64,000 bases of DNA from Mucilaginibacter rubeus. Lineage in GTDB: Bacteria; Bacteroidota; Bacteroidia; Sphingobacteriales; Sphingobacteriaceae. The position numbers were made by a program, and so were the translations under genes. The stretch spans positions 372,001-436,000 of the forward strand of contig NZ_BMKD01000002.1 of assembly GCF_014643835.1 (NCBI RefSeq). The letters are read 5' to 3'. Positions 61,189-64,000 of the stretch are shown piece by piece. The notes beneath the pieces are model-generated. The model made no database searches. It saw only the letters and a program-made list of their open reading frames with translations, and was not told the DNA's origin. Within the stretch, counting starts at the first letter, position 1. The number at the start of each line of letters is the position of its first letter.

Positions 61189-61266
61189 AGACGCATAATT
61201 GCGTCTTCGAACATCCAGAGCCGCCCTTATGGTGCCTCTGCAAGCGGGAGACGCAATTATGCGTCT
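61189..61266. repeat. Inverted pair of an 18-bp repeat
   Basis: AGACGCATAATTGCGTCT at 61189-61206 and its exact reverse complement AGACGCAATTATGCGTCT at 61249-61266. Each copy is itself almost palindromic. They lie between the RidA gene and the D-threonine aldolase-like gene. Confidence 0.75.
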
Positions 61267-61289
61267 CTCCAGAATGGAAATTGTAGATT

Positions 61290-61754
61290 TTATTCTAATT
61301 CAAACAGCGCTTCAATTTCAACGGGGATATTATCAGGTAATGAGCCCATACCCACCGCGCTGCGTACGCCTATGCCGTTCTCCTCGCCCCAAATTTTGGC
61401 AAAAAGTTCGCTTGCGCCATTTATGATGAATGGGTGCTTTTCAAATTCGGGTGTACAGTTAACCATACCCAGCACTTTTATAACACGTTTAATTTTATTA
61501 AAACTGCCGATGTTGGCTTTAATGGTAGCGAGCATAGTTAAACCAACCTGTTGTGCAGCAAGCTTGCCATCTTCCTGGCTTACTGTTTCACCAATGCGGC
61601 CAATAATCAGCGAAGCATCATCCTGTACCGGACCATGGCCCGACAGGTATAAATATTTACCATCAACTAAACATGGTTTATAAACGCCAAGCGGCTTTGG
61701 TGCAGGCGGCAGATTTAAACCCAGCGCTGCAAAGTTTTCTTCGGGAGTGTTCAT
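61290..61754 (-). CDS. RidA/YjgF-family enamine deaminase-like protein
   Basis: 154 residues from the ATG at 61754 (MNTPEENFAALGLNLPPAPK). An earlier start at 61793 adds 13 residues unlike the family. The chorismate-mutase-like RidA fold is clear: GVYKPCLVDGKYLYLSGHGP, AAQQVGLTMLATIKANIGSF, KIKRVIKVLGMVNCTPEFEK, and the end RSAVGMGSLPDNIPVEIEAL with the conserved Arg and Glu pattern. RidA proteins destroy reactive enamine/imine by-products of PLP dehydratases. The PLP enzyme downstream makes that role sensible. The 124-base gap to it contains a palindromic repeat. Confidence 0.93.
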   Translation of the reverse strand: MNTPEENFAALGLNLPPAPKPLGVYKPCLVDGKYLYLSGHGPVQDDASLIIGRIGETVSQEDGKLAAQQVGLTMLATIKANIGSFNKIKRVIKVLGMVNCTPEFEKHPFIINGASELFAKIWGEENGIGVRSAVGMGSLPDNIPVEIEALFELE

Positions 61755-61863
61755 GAACGTAAAACTATTGTTTTTAAGTAAAAAAGTATCCATAAAAAAT
61801 AATTTTACACGAATGCTGTCTGCCGAAGAGAATTTAATTCGGAAAAATTAGTTTTAAATAAAA

Positions 61864-61888
61864 AAGCCGGGGATCTCACTCCCGGCTT
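61864..61888 (-). terminator. Terminator of the outer-membrane protein gene
   Basis: AAGCCGGG (61864-61871) and CCCGGCTT (61881-61888) form the stem; on the minus strand it is followed by a T-run (AAAAAA on the plus strand). It lies 30 bases after the stop of the gene at 61919-62995. Confidence 0.75.
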
Positions 61889-61918
61889 CACCAAATCAAC
61901 TAAGTAGTATATATAATC

Positions 61919-62995
61919 TCAAAATTTAAACGACACACCAAAATTGATAGCATAATCGGCAAATGCCGCGTCGCCGATAACGTATTTACCGGTGGCTATC
62001 GAGTTTTCTTTATCAGTAACACTTTGTGTGCGGTCGCGTTTCAGGGCGATGGGCACGCTGGCAAAGATATTTACCCTTTTAAATGCATAGCTCAGGGCAG
62101 GCTCTGCAGAAATGATATAACCCGGACGGCGGAAAGCATCGCTTTTACCTATCAGGTCATGAACAGGGATCCCTTCAATACGGCCACCTGCAGATATGGT
62201 AAACACATGCGCTATGGTATAATTAACACCTAAACGAGCCAGATACTGATCGGGCACACTTGAAATAGCTTCGTTGGCCAGTGATGAGCTCAAAGTTTCA
62301 CGATAAGTGCGGGTGCCGTTGGTATTGCGCGGATTACTCATATAGTACAAGTTAGTATACCCGCTAAAGCCGCTGCCAAAACCCAGGTAACCGTTTGCTT
62401 CGGCAATGATGCCCAGGCCACCATCGCCTAACTGGATGGATTGATCAACAGGGCGCTCGGAAGGGATGACATTGTAAAAATGTGATTTATAATTAAAATC
62501 GCCGGTAGGCAACTTGATACCTAAACCAACCTGGATATTTCCCCTGGTTTTACGGCTATCAAACAACCACCTGTTAACAACGATGCGGGCATCGCCAATA
62601 CCCTGCGAGTATGAATTATGGCGCTCTTTACCGCCGTGCTCATATAATGAAGAGCGGGTATTAACAAGATAAGGTACACCAACAGATACTGACCAATACT
62701 GGTTAAAATTACGGGTAAGATTTAGATCAAAAGTATGCTGATGGTTGATCACCTCGTTACCTATCACCAGGCGCTGCTTCTGCTCGTCGCTGCCCTTAAA
62801 GTGGCGAAACGATTTAAAATAGCGCCATGAAGCGGTGAGCTCCCAACCTTTGTATGAAGTGTCCTGCGTAGTATGTTCCATGTTACTGAACGGGCCATCT
62901 CCTTTAATGGCAACGCAGCCTTGCGCGTGTACACCGGTATAGGTAAGCAGCAGGCACGTCGCCGTGCAAAAAAGAAATTGTAAAGTATGTTTCAT
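61919..62995 (-). CDS. Outer-membrane porin-like protein (paralogue 1)
   Basis: 358 residues with a signal peptide (FLFCTATCLLLTYTGVHAQG, cleavage near 24). The mature chain is beta-barrel-like with alternating polar and hydrophobic strands ending in YAINFGVSFKF, whose last residue is Phe as in outer-membrane barrels. Landmarks shared with the next gene: SSLYEHGGKERHNSYSQGIG, NIQVGLGIKLPTGDFNY, VDQSIQLGDGGLGI, and RRPGYIISAEPALSYAF. It resembles the broad transporter/phenol-degradation outer-membrane family, but no substrate can be named. It is one of two tandem paralogues with a terminator after each. Confidence 0.85.
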   Translation of the reverse strand: MKHTLQFLFCTATCLLLTYTGVHAQGCVAIKGDGPFSNMEHTTQDTSYKGWELTASWRYFKSFRHFKGSDEQKQRLVIGNEVINHQHTFDLNLTRNFNQYWSVSVGVPYLVNTRSSLYEHGGKERHNSYSQGIGDARIVVNRWLFDSRKTRGNIQVGLGIKLPTGDFNYKSHFYNVIPSERPVDQSIQLGDGGLGIIAEANGYLGFGSGFSGYTNLYYMSNPRNTNGTRTYRETLSSSLANEAISSVPDQYLARLGVNYTIAHVFTISAGGRIEGIPVHDLIGKSDAFRRPGYIISAEPALSYAFKRVNIFASVPIALKRDRTQSVTDKENSIATGKYVIGDAAFADYAINFGVSFKF

Positions 62996-63039
62996 AATAT
63001 GTTGTTTAAATGTAATTGCACCTTAAGCAGTGGTTAAAT

Positions 63040-63065
63040 AAAGTCGGGGTCTCAATCCCGACTTT
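63040..63065 (-). terminator. Terminator of the second outer-membrane protein gene
   Basis: AAAGTCGGG (63040-63048) and CCCGACTTT (63057-63065) form a 9-bp stem. It lies 22 bases after the stop of the minus-strand gene at 63087 and has T-rich sequence beyond on that strand. Confidence 0.7.
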
Positions 63066-63086
63066 AAAATCAACAAAACCAATTTT

Positions 63087-64000
63087 CTATTTAATTCTAA
63101 AAGTTACCCCCACGTTAATGGCATAATCTGCAAATGCAGCATCACCCTGGGCATAAGTTCCTGTTAAGCGGGTTGTAATTTTATCCGGTACGCTTTGCGT
63201 ACGGTCGCGTTTTAAGGCTACAGGTACAAAAGCATAAATTGAAAATGATTTAACACGATAGGTAACGCCAGGCTCGGCAGAGATGATATATCCAGGCCTG
63301 CGGAAGCCATTACTGCCCCCTACCAGGTCATGCACCGGCAGGCATTCGTAACGTATACCGGCTGAAAAATCAAACTTGCTGACGCCGTAGCTTGCACCGC
63401 CGCGGATCATTACCTGGTCGGGCACGCTCATAACATCGCTGCCGTTAGCAACCGCTTTGGCACTTGGTGTACCGCCACGGGCCGATGATACACCATTTTG
63501 CTCCCTTGGACTAATCAGGTAGTAAAAGCCGCCATACAGACCAAAGCTGTGTGTAAAATTGTAATAGGTATTGATCTCGGTGGTGATACCGGTTCCGCCG
63601 TCACCCAACTGAATGGATTGATCAACCGGTCCAAGCGTTTTGCCATCGTTGGCAGCTGTATGATAAAAATAATCCTGATAGTTGTAGTTTCCGGTTGGCA
63701 GTTTTAAACCCAAACCAACCTGGATATTTCCGCGGCGGGCTTTTGCTGGGTTTAGCAACCAGGCGTAAGCGGTTAAACGTACATCGCCCAAACCAAAGGA
63801 ATGTGTTTCCAAACGCTCCTTACCTCCATGCTCATATAATGATGAGCGGCTGTTATCAACTATAGGTAAATCAACAGCAAACGACCAACGGTTATTAAAT
63901 ATGCGGGTTAAAGTAAGATCTTGTGTATATGAATGATTAATTACATTAGTTCCTTGTTGAATTCGTTGTTTTTGCTCCTTGGTACCAACAAAGTGTTTAT
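63087..64000 (-). CDS. Outer-membrane porin-like protein (paralogue 2), N-terminal part outside window
   Basis: The frame is open from 63087 to the window edge at 64000, over 300 codons, so the gene begins beyond it. A TTG at 63812 is not the real start, because the sequence before it keeps matching paralogue 1 (QDLTLTRIFNNRWSFAVD and SSLYEHGGKERLE). The C-terminus ends YAINVGVTFRIK. Shared landmarks: NIQVGLGLKLPTGNYNY, GPVDQSIQLGDGGTGI and RRPGYIISAEPGVTYRV. The two genes are tandem duplicates, differing throughout, so the duplication is not recent. Confidence 0.88.
   Translation of the reverse strand, partial: KHFVGTKEQKQRIQQGTNVINHSYTQDLTLTRIFNNRWSFAVDLPIVDNSRSSLYEHGGKERLETHSFGLGDVRLTAYAWLLNPAKARRGNIQVGLGLKLPTGNYNYQDYFYHTAANDGKTLGPVDQSIQLGDGGTGITTEINTYYNFTHSFGLYGGFYYLISPREQNGVSSARGGTPSAKAVANGSDVMSVPDQVMIRGGASYGVSKFDFSAGIRYECLPVHDLVGGSNGFRRPGYIISAEPGVTYRVKSFSIYAFVPVALKRDRTQSVPDKITTRLTGTYAQGDAAFADYAINVGVTFRIK

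Noticed and set aside
63087-63812. Second outer-membrane protein as a complete 241-residue gene
   Set aside because: The supposed start is a TTG in the middle of sequence still matching paralogue 1; the frame is open to the window edge, so the gene is partial.
1-64000. Many open frames antisense to long genes (for example opposite accC, GH20, GH2 and SusC)
   Set aside because: They lie wholly inside well-supported genes on the other strand, lack signal or domain patterns, and have unnatural composition.

Overview
The window looks like a chromosomal segment of a Bacteroidota member of the Sphingobacteriaceae, most like Mucilaginibacter (inference; no rRNA is present to prove it). The support is a SusC/RagA-type TonB receptor with an ECF sigma/FecR pair, DUF4251 and M56/BlaI proteins, -7 boxes of the TAnnTTTG type, weak or absent Shine-Dalgarno sites, and many short palindromic intergenic repeats. 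I saw no rRNA, tRNA, CRISPR array, phage or transposase gene.

Region by region. 1-20.4 kb is mixed housekeeping and envelope genes: a truncated sensor kinase, an aldo/keto reductase, an HscA-like Hsp70, a lipoprotein, a broken gene, a TPR protein, riboflavin synthase, an AHSA1-like protein, a Nudix hydrolase, biotin carboxylase, a c-type cytochrome, a secreted Hint-domain protein, two adjacent Tat-exported amino-acid enzymes (PLP aminotransferase and FAD amine oxidase), a BlaI/M56 sensor pair with visible operators, and topoisomerase IB. 21.0-39.9 kb is a divergent glycan locus. Five secreted glycoside hydrolases on the minus strand (GH92, GH29, GH20, GH2, GH29) face an ECF sigma, FecR, STN-SusC and GH3 run on the plus strand. 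Together these activities fit dismantling of N-glycans, and the GH3 subtype (beta-xylosidase-like) points to plant-type glycans. No SusD and no endoglycosidase or amidase are present.

40-50.3 kb holds an ECF42-like sigma with its DGPF/YCII partner, a second aldo/keto reductase, a TfoX-N protein, a GNAT enzyme, a low-affinity iron permease-like protein, class II aldolase, accD, htpG and two proteins of unknown role. 50.4-54.2 kb is a minimal ethanolamine operon (permease, EutB, EutC) without shell or reactivase genes. 54.5-61.8 kb holds a Tat-exported TIM-barrel isomerase-like protein, a GH63-like glucosidase, a lipoprotein, and a three-gene set (M19 dipeptidase, D-threonine aldolase-like enzyme, RidA) that looks catabolic for peptides or D-amino acids. 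The right edge has two tandem paralogous outer-membrane proteins, the second cut by the window end.

Intergenic DNA is rich in structure. At least six families of palindromic or TIR-bounded repeats lie between genes, including a composite of two TIR-bounded elements flanking a GC-rich insert at 16.4-16.8 kb, three copies of a GTCATTGCGAGG-type element, and one hairpin element lying inside the eutB-eutC operon.
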